This document shows positions 52,815 to 62,137 of a stretch of DNA of 64,000 nucleotides, piece by piece; within the stretch, counting starts at the first letter, position 1; each line of letters opens with the position of its first letter. Below the pieces are notes generated by a model. The model was not told the origin of the DNA. It did no database searches and saw only the letters and a list, made by a program, of their open reading frames with translations. The DNA lies in assembly GCF_010671565.1 (NCBI RefSeq), contig NZ_JAABOQ010000001.1:558001-622000 (forward strand). Reading direction: 5' to 3'. A program made the translations under genes and the position numbers. This DNA comes from Spongiivirga citrea (GTDB taxonomy: Bacteria > Bacteroidota > Bacteroidia > Flavobacteriales > Flavobacteriaceae).

Positions 52815-53334
52815 AAAAAATTTAATTTTTTACCAGTAAATGATAAAATCATACCACAGCAATATTAACAAAAAATTTAATTTTGAAGAGCATTTTTAGA
52901 TTCAAATTGATTAGAACTATTGAAAAACTAATCGAATTAGTAAATTAAAGATAAAGTATTTGAAAACCATATAGGTTTGAATTACCGAGTAAAATCAATT
53001 TTACAGTAAAATATGGTTTGTATTGCACATCCCGCAATTCAAAATACTTTCAAATCACCCAAAATAGAACTCCACAGACTGTTTTAGGTGTCTTTTTTGT
53101 GACAATTTCGACAAAATAATACTACAAAAAGCCAATTTAATATTGCTCTAAAAGTTTATTATTTCACATAAATATGACAAAATAATACTAAACTATAAAT
53201 AGCTGATTAATTTAACTTAGTCTTAAGATTAATATCTTATCAAAATCATAATTACTGAATAATTTATATGTGAATTATTCAAAAATTATGTTAATTTTTT
53301 TAAACAACCATAATTCATTTCAAACAACTCTATT
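52815..53334. promoter_or_regulatory. Control region between araC-type regulator and susC
   Basis: These 520 AT-rich bases hold no ORF that I can support. They contain two copies of AAAATTTAATTTT (52817-52829 and 52872-52884), and the palindrome TTTTACAGTAAAA at 52999-53011, followed by a TATGGTTTG box. Two copies of GACAAAATAATACTA lie at 53110-53124 and 53176-53190. Direct-repeat pairs are the usual form of AraC-family sites. A long 5' leader before susC is likely. Confidence 0.45.
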
Positions 53335-56300
53335 ATGAAGAAAACCAACATTTTACAACTTCAAAAAACCTCCCCTCCCGACAAAGGAAGCCTAAAGAAA
53401 GTGCTGCTAGGCGTTTTCTTAATGCTCTTTTTTACAGTTACTGGTTTTGCCCAACAAACCATTTCTGGAACCGTTTATGATTCAGACGGAGCTCCTTTAC
53501 CAGGAGCAAGTGTTGTAGTTAAAGGAACTACAACTGGTACACAAACTGATTTTGACGGTAATTATTCTATCTCAGCCGCTAGTGATGCTACCTTAGTATT
53601 CAGCTATGTCGGTTTTGCAACTCAAGAAGTAGCCGTTAATGGCCAAACTACTATTGATGTGACTCTTGCAGAGGCCGAGAATCAGTTGAGTGAGGTGGTA
53701 GTTACTGGTTATAGCACCCAAACAAGGGGTGATATTACGGGTTCAATTTCGTCCGTGGACGTTTCTGAAGCTACGAAAGCACCTATCGTGAATGCCGCTG
53801 AAGCTTTACAAGGGCGCGTAACTGGTGTTACTGTAGTTAATAACGGTAATCCTGGAGCTGCTCCAAAAATTAATATCCGCGGTTTTGGTACAAGTAATAA
53901 TACCAATCCATTATATATAATTGACGGAGTGCAAACGGACAATCCCTCAGTACTAAACAGTATTAATCCAAATGACATAGCGCAATTCAACGTTTTAAAA
54001 GATGGTGCGGCAGCTATTTATGGTGCACGTGCATCCAATGGGGTTGTAATTATCACTACCAAAAGTGGTGGTTATAATATGTCTAAACCAGTCATTTCTG
54101 TGGATTTGTATACTGGTTTTTCTCAGGCTACTAATATTCCAGAGCTTTTAAATGCTCAACAACACGGTGACATGTTATTTCAAAGTGCAGCAAATGACGG
54201 TGTAGCTGCCTTCAGCCATCCACAATATGGGAGTGGTGCAAATGCAGTAGTACCTACTACTTTAAATGGATATACCCGCGTGGTGTCATATAATCCCATA
54301 GTTAGAGGACCAGCCTCTGCTTCCGTTACACCTGGGGGTACAGATTGGTTAGATGCAATTTTGGACACTGCTCCAACGCAAAGCGGTTCTATTTCGATTC
54401 AAAATGGTAATGAGACTGGCAAGTATTTAATGTCAGCATCTTTTTTAAATAGAGATGGAATTCAACGAACCACTGGATTTAAACAGGGAATTACTCGACT
54501 AAATTCAGAGTTTAAGTTAAATGAATACATTACTATTGGTGAACACTTAAGTGCATCGTTTTCAAATACTGTAAATGGAAATCAAGTAAATGGCGCATTA
54601 CGGAGTAGCCCACTTATACCGGTATTTGATGATGAAGGTCGTTTTGCTGGAACAGGTGGAGCAGGTGGGTTAGGTAATGCTAGAAGTCCTGTTGCCCAAT
54701 TAGAAAGAGGTGCTGATAACTTTAATAAACTGTTCCGTGTTTTTGGTGATGTTTATCTTTCTGCCAAAATATTTGATGGATTTACTGCAAAGACAACTAT
54801 TAGTGGAAATATCGAATCATTTGATAGTAGATCTTTTCAAGCCTTAGACCCTGAACACGGTGAGCCTTTGGGAACCAATACGTTAACTGAACAAAGTATC
54901 AACAATTATAATTGGACTTGGACCAATACAGTTAACTACAATAAGACTTTTGGTGATCACAGCATAAATGCTCTAGCCGGTATTGAGGCGGTTAAAGAAG
55001 GTAGTAAAGGAAATTCAATATCTGTTGATGGTTTCCTATTTGAAACTCCTGATTTCTACTTATTAGAGAACGGTACGGGTACGCCTAATGTAGGTTTTGC
55101 TTTTGACGGCAGTAATAGTTTATTCTCAATCTTCGGTACGGCAAATTATTCGTACCAAGGAAAGTATTTTGCTACTGTTACGGTACGTAATGACAAATCT
55201 TCTCGTTTCTTAGGAGATAATCAAAGTCAGACCTTTCCATCTTTTAGTGCTGGTTGGTTGTTAAGTGATGAAGATTTCTTCCCATCTGATGGATTTCTTA
55301 ATCGTGCGAAAATAAAAGCTTCTTGGGGTGAACTAGGTAATCAAACATTACCGGCCAATAACCCAACCGTAAACATATCTGCCTTAAGTTTAAACTTGGC
55401 AAACTATGCTATTAACGGAAGTACGATTGCCACTGGTGCAATTTTAAGAGATGTAGGGAACCCAAATTTAAAGTGGGAAACAAGTGTTACTACCAATGTT
55501 GGGTTTGAGTTGGGAATGCTAGACAATAAACTGTCTTTAGAGTTTGAATATTTTAATATTGAAACCGACGATCTTATAACAAGAGATTTTAGTTTAATTA
55601 GTTCCACCGCTATTGATGCCAGCGCACCTTTTGTTAATTTAGGAACGGTAAAGAATACTGGTTTCGACCTTGCTCTTGGTTTTAATGACCAAAGTGATTC
55701 TGGTTTCGCTTATGGTATTTCTGCCAATATTTCCGCGTATAAAAATGAGGTAACGGAGCTAATCAGTGATTTTCAAACTGGTGCATCATTTAGACCTGGT
55801 ACGCTCACACGTACAGAAGTGGGTCGTCCAATATCATCGTTTTATGGATTAAACATAACGGGTTTTGATGCTAATGGAAGATTTACTTATGAAGATTTGA
55901 ATGGTGATAATACCATAAATGCAGAGGACCGACAGTTCATTGGTTCTCCGCATCCAGATTTTACTTTTGGTCTTAATCTAAATGCGTCATACAAAGGATT
56001 CGATATATCAGCTTTCTTTAATGGATCTCAAGGAAACGACATTTACAATTACGAGAAGATATTTACTGATTTCCCTACCTTCGTTAATGGTAATAGAAGT
56101 GTACGAGTTTTAGATTCATGGACGCCAACAAACACCAATGCTATATTACCTGCATTAAGTTTGGGTGGTACTGGAGAAACTGCACCTAGTACATATTTCG
56201 TTGAAGATGGATCCTTTATAAGATTGAGAAATTTACAAATTGGATATACACTACCTTCTAATGTAACGGATAAAATTGGCATGGATAATCTTAGAGTTTA

Positions 56301-56448
56301 TGTACAAGGCTCTAATTTGTTTACCATTACCGATTACGAAGGGTTTGATCCAGAAATAATTACAAATGATAACCTAACTCTAGGTGTTGATAGTAATATA
56401 TTTCCACAAGCAAGAATAATAACCTTAGGAGTTAATCTAAAATTATAA
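53335..56448 (+). CDS. SusC/RagA-type TonB-linked outer-membrane transporter
   Basis: This is a 1037-aa protein. A signal sequence starts near residue 22 (VLLGVFLMLFFTVTGFAQQ), preceded by an extra ~20 basic residues. A CarboxypepD_reg-like domain follows (TISGTVYDSDGAPLPGASVVVKG...), then the TonB box and plug with QLSEVVVTGYSTQ, GRVTGVTVVNNGNPG, IRGFG and the SusC hallmark ILKDGAAAIYGARASNGVVIITTK-type run (here FNVLKDGAAAIYGARASNGV). The barrel continues to a C-terminal LGVNLKL. It imports oligosaccharides with the SusD partner two bases downstream. The linked GH20 enzyme suggests amino-sugar glycans. Confidence 0.96.
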   Translation: MKKTNILQLQKTSPPDKGSLKKVLLGVFLMLFFTVTGFAQQTISGTVYDSDGAPLPGASVVVKGTTTGTQTDFDGNYSISAASDATLVFSYVGFATQEVAVNGQTTIDVTLAEAENQLSEVVVTGYSTQTRGDITGSISSVDVSEATKAPIVNAAEALQGRVTGVTVVNNGNPGAAPKINIRGFGTSNNTNPLYIIDGVQTDNPSVLNSINPNDIAQFNVLKDGAAAIYGARASNGVVIITTKSGGYNMSKPVISVDLYTGFSQATNIPELLNAQQHGDMLFQSAANDGVAAFSHPQYGSGANAVVPTTLNGYTRVVSYNPIVRGPASASVTPGGTDWLDAILDTAPTQSGSISIQNGNETGKYLMSASFLNRDGIQRTTGFKQGITRLNSEFKLNEYITIGEHLSASFSNTVNGNQVNGALRSSPLIPVFDDEGRFAGTGGAGGLGNARSPVAQLERGADNFNKLFRVFGDVYLSAKIFDGFTAKTTISGNIESFDSRSFQALDPEHGEPLGTNTLTEQSINNYNWTWTNTVNYNKTFGDHSINALAGIEAVKEGSKGNSISVDGFLFETPDFYLLENGTGTPNVGFAFDGSNSLFSIFGTANYSYQGKYFATVTVRNDKSSRFLGDNQSQTFPSFSAGWLLSDEDFFPSDGFLNRAKIKASWGELGNQTLPANNPTVNISALSLNLANYAINGSTIATGAILRDVGNPNLKWETSVTTNVGFELGMLDNKLSLEFEYFNIETDDLITRDFSLISSTAIDASAPFVNLGTVKNTGFDLALGFNDQSDSGFAYGISANISAYKNEVTELISDFQTGASFRPGTLTRTEVGRPISSFYGLNITGFDANGRFTYEDLNGDNTINAEDRQFIGSPHPDFTFGLNLNASYKGFDISAFFNGSQGNDIYNYEKIFTDFPTFVNGNRSVRVLDSWTPTNTNAILPALSLGGTGETAPSTYFVEDGSFIRLRNLQIGYTLPSNVTDKIGMDNLRVYVQGSNLFTITDYEGFDPEIITNDNLTLGVDSNIFPQARIITLGVNLKL

Positions 56449-56450
56449 AA

Positions 56451-58211
56451 ATGAAAAAGAGAATAATTTATGTATTTATTGCATTCATAGCAGTATTTGC
56501 ATGCAGTGATGATTTCACGACTATTCCTGCAGTTGGAGCTTTAAGTGATGAAGCAGTTCAAAATGAAGCAGGAGTTGACCTTTTACTAATTGGTGCTTAC
56601 TCTACTTTAGATGGCAGAAGGAATAACGGTGCAGGTAATGGTTTTGCTCAAACCGGCGATAACTGGTGGTTAGATGTATTAACAGATGACGCTCATAAAG
56701 GAAGTACCGATGATGATCAAGCGGATTTGTTTGAAATGGAACGTATTAATTGGGATGCTTCTAACCCATATATACTGGGAAGGTGGTCATCTATTTTTGC
56801 AGGTATTAATAGATCAAATGCTGTAATAGCGTTGATAAATACTATTGAGGGTGCTGACTTGACCGGCAAACTTGCTGAAGCGCGTTTTTTGCGAGGACAT
56901 TTCAACTTTGAATTACAGCGTATGTATGGGAATGTCCCTTATATATCTGATGAAAACTATGCGAATACTGAATTCAACCAGCCAAACCCAGGTCCAATTT
57001 GGGATCAAATTGAAGCTGATTTTCAGTTTGCCATTGATAATTTACCAGATTCACAGGCAGATGTAGGTAGACCCTCTTCTTGGACTGCGAAAGCCTACCA
57101 AGGAAAAGTGCATTTGCAACAATCTGAATGGGATCAAGCATCTACTCTATTTACTGATGTTATTAATAATGGTCCTTATGCATTGAATGGCGAGTTTTTC
57201 GACAATTTCTCGGCAGGTGGAGAAAATAGTGCCGAGTCAGTTTTTGCAATACAATTTACTGCAGATGCTGCTCAATCACCTAATGGTAATATCGGTGGGG
57301 TATTAAACTTCCCCAACCCTGGTCCTTTTGGTTCATGTTGTGGTTTTTACCAACCTTCTCAAGATTTGGTAAACGCATTTCAAACTGAAGACGGAACTGG
57401 ACTTCCTCTGCTAGATACATTTAATCAAACAGATGTTTTTAATGATTATAATACGGATTCTTTTGAGCCTGCTCCAGATCCGTTACCAGATGATTATGTA
57501 CCAGTTCCAACCCCATATACCCCGCATACAGGACCTCTTGATCCTAGGTTAGATTATACAGTAGGAAGAAGAGGAATAAATTACAATGGTTATGGTCGAC
57601 ATGTAGGCCAAGCTTGGATTCGTGCAACAGCTGCAGATATTTCAGGTCCATATTTGCCGTCTAAAAATGTATATCGCTCTGGGGAAGAAGGAACCAACCA
57701 AGGTACTGGGGCATGGGGTCAACAACATTCTGGAATTAACTACAATATTATCCGTTATGCAGATGTATTATTAATGGCCGCGGAAGCTGCCGTTGAAAAG
57801 TCTTCTCCTGATCTTGCCGCTGCGTTAGATTATGTGAATCAGGTACGTAACAGAGCTAAGAACATGACATATGTCGAAACTACGGATGCAGATGGTAATG
57901 TTATTAATACTCCTAATTATCAGATAGAACCTTATCCTGCTTTTGCAGACCAAGCTTTTGCAAGAAAAGCTGTTCGACATGAAAGACGTCTCGAACTTGG
58001 AATGGAGGGGCATCGTTTATTTGACCTGAGAAGATGGGGCAACGCTGTTGCCACCATGAATGCTTTTTATATAAATGAGGCTCGTACTATCACAGAGGGG
58101 AATTACTCTACAAAGTTCAATACCTTTGAAGCTAAACATGATTTATTACCAATTCCTGTTGATGCAATCGACTTAAGTGGAGGTGTTCTAAACCAAAATA
58201 CTGGTTTCTAA
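56451..58211 (+). CDS. SusD/RagB-type glycan-binding lipoprotein
   Basis: This 586-aa protein has lipobox AVFACSDDF (Cys at about 18) with an acidic follow-on, as expected for surface lipoproteins. TPR-like helices and SusD motifs follow: AEARFLRGHFNFELQRMYGNVPYI near 143, AKAYQGKVHLQQSEWDQA near 208, and RHERRLELGMEGHRLFDLRRWG near 518. It covers the SusC channel and binds the glycan. The start is two bases after the susC stop; a strong terminator follows. Confidence 0.96.
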   Translation: MKKRIIYVFIAFIAVFACSDDFTTIPAVGALSDEAVQNEAGVDLLLIGAYSTLDGRRNNGAGNGFAQTGDNWWLDVLTDDAHKGSTDDDQADLFEMERINWDASNPYILGRWSSIFAGINRSNAVIALINTIEGADLTGKLAEARFLRGHFNFELQRMYGNVPYISDENYANTEFNQPNPGPIWDQIEADFQFAIDNLPDSQADVGRPSSWTAKAYQGKVHLQQSEWDQASTLFTDVINNGPYALNGEFFDNFSAGGENSAESVFAIQFTADAAQSPNGNIGGVLNFPNPGPFGSCCGFYQPSQDLVNAFQTEDGTGLPLLDTFNQTDVFNDYNTDSFEPAPDPLPDDYVPVPTPYTPHTGPLDPRLDYTVGRRGINYNGYGRHVGQAWIRATAADISGPYLPSKNVYRSGEEGTNQGTGAWGQQHSGINYNIIRYADVLLMAAEAAVEKSSPDLAAALDYVNQVRNRAKNMTYVETTDADGNVINTPNYQIEPYPAFADQAFARKAVRHERRLELGMEGHRLFDLRRWGNAVATMNAFYINEARTITEGNYSTKFNTFEAKHDLLPIPVDAIDLSGGVLNQNTGF

Positions 58212-58235
58212 TACAATCGAATATTTAGCTATTAA

Positions 58236-58270
58236 AACAGGGTGTTTTTTCATAATACCCTGTTTTTTTT
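58236..58270 (+). terminator. Rho-independent terminator of the susCD operon
   Basis: AACAGGGT (58236-58243) pairs with ACCCTGTT (58257-58264), followed by a run of eight T. It is 25 bases after the susD stop and separates susCD from the CRTAC1-like gene. Confidence 0.92.
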
Positions 58271-58328
58271 ATTATAGACATCCACACTCTTATTAGTATA
58301 TTGTTATTACTAAAATGCGCATATATCA

Positions 58329-61300
58329 ATGAACAGATTTTCCTTGTTTACAATCTTAAGTTTTCTTCTTTTCTCGTCTTGCAACGAAGAGGGCAAAGAC
58401 GTAAAAATTTTTAAAAAGCTATCGGCGAAAGAAACAGGAATCCAATTTGCCAATAACCTCGTCGAAAATGATTCAATAAACTATTTCACTTATGCCTACA
58501 TATACATGGGCGGTGGTGTTTCTGCAGGTGATATAAATAATGACGGACTTATTGATCTATTCTTTACTGGAAACATGGTTTCTAATAAGCTATACCTTAA
58601 CAAAGGAGGCCTAAAATTTGAAGATATTACTAAAACTGCAAGAATATCCGGTGATAAACGTTGGTATACAGGCTCCACCATGGCCGATGTAAACAATGAT
58701 GGCTTTATCGATATTTATTGCTCTGTAGCCGGCAAAAATGGGAATAAAGAAAATCAACTATTTATTAATAACGGTGATAATACCTTTACCGAAAAGGCAA
58801 AAGAATATGGCATTGCTGACTTAGGTAATAGCGTTCAAGCTACCTTTTTTGATTATGATCTAGATGGTGATCTCGATCTTTACGTGGCCAACTACCCTCC
58901 TACCGCCTTCAATGCCCCCAATAGTTTTTACAGGTTTAAACAACAATATTTAAAAAACATTGAATCAGATAGATTATACAGAAACGACGGGGACACATTC
59001 ACCAATGTCACTAGAGAATCAGGCATACGCAATTTCGGTCTTTCGTTAAGTGCAACCGTATCCGATATCAATAGTGATGGCTGGCCAGATATTTACGTGT
59101 CCAATGATTTTAGTACACCTGATTATTTCTTTCTTAATAATAAAGACGGAACCTTTTCTGAGAGTGTAAAAAAAGTAACAAAAAATACCTCGTTCTATGG
59201 TATGGGCGTCGACATAGCGGACTTCAATAATGATCTCCTTCCTGATATATTTCAGGTTGATATGAGCCCAAAAAACAACAGACGGGCAAAAGCCAACATG
59301 GCGAGTATGGACCCTGCTCTATTCTGGGGAACAGTAAATTCAGGTTTCCATTATCAGTATATGCAAAACAGTTTGCAACTTAACAACGGGGTTGTTAATG
59401 ATTCGCTACCCGATTTTAGCAATGTCTCACGACTTGCGGGAGTATCATCCAGTGATTGGAGCTGGGGACCGCTTTTTGCCGATCTAGACAATGATGGCTG
59501 GAAGGATATTTTTGTTTCAAATGGAACAAGGCGCGAAATAAACAACCGTGACTACTTTCTGGCATTGGAAGGTAAAAAAATACCTAAAGATAGTTTCTTA
59601 GCAAAAAGTCTTGCAATTCCATCTGAAAAGATAGACAACTTTGTTTTTGAAAATAGTAAAGATCTCACGTTTGAAAAGGCAAATGATAAATGGGGAATCT
59701 CTTTCGAAGGGTTTTCGAACGGAAGTGTTTATGCCGATCTTGATAACGATGGTGACCTCGAAATTGTTCTAAACAATATCGATGATAAAGCAGTAATATT
59801 TGAAAATATAAGTTCGGATAACACCAATTACATCTCACTTAAATTTGAAGGATTAAAAGGAAACACCAATGGACTTGGGGCTAAAGCCTATATCTACGCA
59901 AATGGCCAATCGCAATTTCAAGAATTGACTCTAACCAGAGGCTTTCAGTCTTCAGTGGCGCCGCAAATGCATTTTGGTTTGGGTAAAGCGCAAATAATAG
60001 ATTCTATTAAGATAGTTTGGCCCGGAGGTAATTTCCAATTACTAAAAAACCCAAAGATTAATGAACTATTGGCTCTCAACTACTCAAATAGTCTTGAGAA
60101 AGAAAAGCAAAATTTAAAAAGCAACACACTTTTCGCAACAGTTAAGGACTCACTAGTCGCGCCAAAACATCTTCATATTGAAAATTATTTTGACGATTTT
60201 TTAAATGAAATTCTCCTACCTCATCGAACCTCAATGTTTGGACCAGGACTTGCTGTTGGCGATCTTAATGGAGATAATAAAGATGATTTTATTGTTGGTG
60301 GTGCTAAAGACCAACCAACTGCAATCTTTTTTCAACAAGAAAAGGGTTTCGAACTTCAAAACATAAGTGTAATTGAAAATGACAAGATCTATGAGGACTT
60401 AGGCACAGCATTATTTGATGCTGATGGCGACGGAGATAATGACATTTATGTAGTAAGTGGTGGTAACGAGTTCTCATATAATTCCGAGTATTTACAGGAT
60501 CGTTTGTACATTAATAATGGAAAAGGTGAATTCGAAAAAGTTTCAGATGCGCTACCAGAAATGATTACAAGTGGTTCTCGAGTAAAACCATATGACTTTG
60601 ATAAAGATGGTGACCTCGATCTTTTTGTTGGAGGTCGACTTATTCCAGGCAATTATCCATCTCCAGCCAATAGCTACATATTAGAAAATATAAATGAAAA
60701 TGGGAATTTAAAGTTTAAGAATATTACTGATGAAATTGCGCCAATGCTTACCAAATTAGGCATGGTAACAGACGCCACTTGGACTGACTATAATAACGAT
60801 GGTCAAATAGATCTTATCGTTGTGGGAGAATGGATGCCGATTACCATCCTAAAAAATAACAACGGTGTATTCGAAAATGAAACGGAAAACTTAGAGCTAG
60901 ACCAATCTAACGGTTGGTGGTTTAACATTGAAAAAGCCGATTTTGATGGTGATGGAGACGAGGATTATATTGTAGGAAACCTGGGCTTAAACTATAAATA
61001 CAAAGCAAAAAAAGACGAAACTTTTGATATTTATTTCGATGATTTTGATGGAAATAACAAAAATGATATTGTGTTGAGTTATTATAATGACGGCGAACAA
61101 TTTCCTGTACGAGGCCGCGAATGTACATCGCAACAAATGCCCGCTATTAAATCTAAGTTTAAAGACTATGAGTCTTTTTCATTAGCTACCATGGATGATA
61201 TTTATTCTGAAGATAAGCTTGAAAATTCACTGCATTATCAAGTAAAGTCATTTGCAAGTATTTACCTTGAAAATACTGGAAACGGGTTCAAAAAACATCA

Positions 61301-61613
61301 ACTTCCTAATCTTGCACAGTTATCGTCTATCAACAAATCATTAATCAAGGATTATGATAAGGACGGGAGTCTTGATGTTTTGATAGCAGGTAACCTTCAT
61401 GCATCCGAAGTTGAAACTCCAAGAAATGATGCATCAAACGGATTACTTTTAAAACAAAATAAATCTGGTGATTTTTACCCAATTTCAACCTCAAAATCCG
61501 GTTTTTATGTCCCGGGCGACGTAAAAGATATTGCTGAGATTATGGTTCATGATCAACTCTATATTATAGCGGCTAAAAACAATGCTTATTTACAATTTAT
61601 TCGTCTTAATTAA
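58329..61613 (+). CDS. CRTAC1-like FG-GAP/ASPIC-UnbV lipoprotein
   Basis: This 1094-aa protein has lipobox SFLLFSSC (Cys18). Many VCBS/FG-GAP repeats with calcium-loop motifs run along it: DINNDGLIDL, DVNNDGFIDI, DYDLDGDLDL, DLDNDGWKDI, DLNGDNKDD, DFDKDGDLDL and DFDGDGDED. In the middle (about 505-580) is an ASPIC/UnbV domain: GLGAKAYIYANGQSQ, RGFQSSVAPQMHFGLG and IKIVWPGG. Such proteins commonly follow SusCD pairs in marine Bacteroidota and are thought to be surface binding proteins. It has its own transcript, since a terminator lies 59 bases before its start. Confidence 0.92.
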   Translation: MNRFSLFTILSFLLFSSCNEEGKDVKIFKKLSAKETGIQFANNLVENDSINYFTYAYIYMGGGVSAGDINNDGLIDLFFTGNMVSNKLYLNKGGLKFEDITKTARISGDKRWYTGSTMADVNNDGFIDIYCSVAGKNGNKENQLFINNGDNTFTEKAKEYGIADLGNSVQATFFDYDLDGDLDLYVANYPPTAFNAPNSFYRFKQQYLKNIESDRLYRNDGDTFTNVTRESGIRNFGLSLSATVSDINSDGWPDIYVSNDFSTPDYFFLNNKDGTFSESVKKVTKNTSFYGMGVDIADFNNDLLPDIFQVDMSPKNNRRAKANMASMDPALFWGTVNSGFHYQYMQNSLQLNNGVVNDSLPDFSNVSRLAGVSSSDWSWGPLFADLDNDGWKDIFVSNGTRREINNRDYFLALEGKKIPKDSFLAKSLAIPSEKIDNFVFENSKDLTFEKANDKWGISFEGFSNGSVYADLDNDGDLEIVLNNIDDKAVIFENISSDNTNYISLKFEGLKGNTNGLGAKAYIYANGQSQFQELTLTRGFQSSVAPQMHFGLGKAQIIDSIKIVWPGGNFQLLKNPKINELLALNYSNSLEKEKQNLKSNTLFATVKDSLVAPKHLHIENYFDDFLNEILLPHRTSMFGPGLAVGDLNGDNKDDFIVGGAKDQPTAIFFQQEKGFELQNISVIENDKIYEDLGTALFDADGDGDNDIYVVSGGNEFSYNSEYLQDRLYINNGKGEFEKVSDALPEMITSGSRVKPYDFDKDGDLDLFVGGRLIPGNYPSPANSYILENINENGNLKFKNITDEIAPMLTKLGMVTDATWTDYNNDGQIDLIVVGEWMPITILKNNNGVFENETENLELDQSNGWWFNIEKADFDGDGDEDYIVGNLGLNYKYKAKKDETFDIYFDDFDGNNKNDIVLSYYNDGEQFPVRGRECTSQQMPAIKSKFKDYESFSLATMDDIYSEDKLENSLHYQVKSFASIYLENTGNGFKKHQLPNLAQLSSINKSLIKDYDKDGSLDVLIAGNLHASEVETPRNDASNGLLLKQNKSGDFYPISTSKSGFYVPGDVKDIAEIMVHDQLYIIAAKNNAYLQFIRLN

Positions 61614-61822
61614 AGAATAATTTCTAATTAATTTAGAGTGGAAAGAAGTAAGATCCTGATTTTTTATCAAAATTAGTACTGTCCATGCATCGGAAAAATT
61701 AGCATAAAAATCTTACAAAACACATATATATTCGATGAAATACACTTTTTGAAGTATTTTACCTACAAATAAATACAAATTAAATTTTACATTTGTTTTC
61801 CCAACCAAAAATCTTACTTGTT

Positions 61823-62137
61823 ATGAAACGTGTATTTCCATTGCTGCTTTTTGTCAGCAGTGTTTTGTTTCCGCATTTGGCAGAAGCCAAACACAATTTT
61901 CTCTTATTAACCTTATTCTCAAGCCCAACCGCTTCTGAAGCACCACAGCCAACCTTGTTTGTACAACATGCAGCCAAAGTGGCCTCATCAAACGAGATTA
62001 CCATTTTATTATCTAGCGGAGTTCTTGTTGCAATTAGCTTACTAGTTTATGTTATTTATCGAAACAAGATTCTTAACAAAAAATTCCACAAGCTTAAAAA
62101 AGAGCTTTATGGTGAAACGATAAAATTAGAAAGTTAA
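61823..62137 (+). CDS. Small membrane protein, unknown
   Basis: About 104 aa from ATG 61823 (MKRVFPLLLFVSSVLFPHLAEAKHN); a TTG further upstream is less likely. A signal peptide cleaved after AEA is followed by a periplasmic ~40 residues. A C-terminal span (ITILLSSGVLVAISLLVYVIYR) and a basic cytoplasmic tail (NKILNKKFHKLKKELYGE) complete it. No family is recognised. The 209 bases before it carry nothing that I can name. Its 3' end overlaps the convergent M20 peptidase gene by four bases. Confidence 0.6.
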   Translation: MKRVFPLLLFVSSVLFPHLAEAKHNFLLLTLFSSPTASEAPQPTLFVQHAAKVASSNEITILLSSGVLVAISLLVYVIYRNKILNKKFHKLKKELYGETIKLES

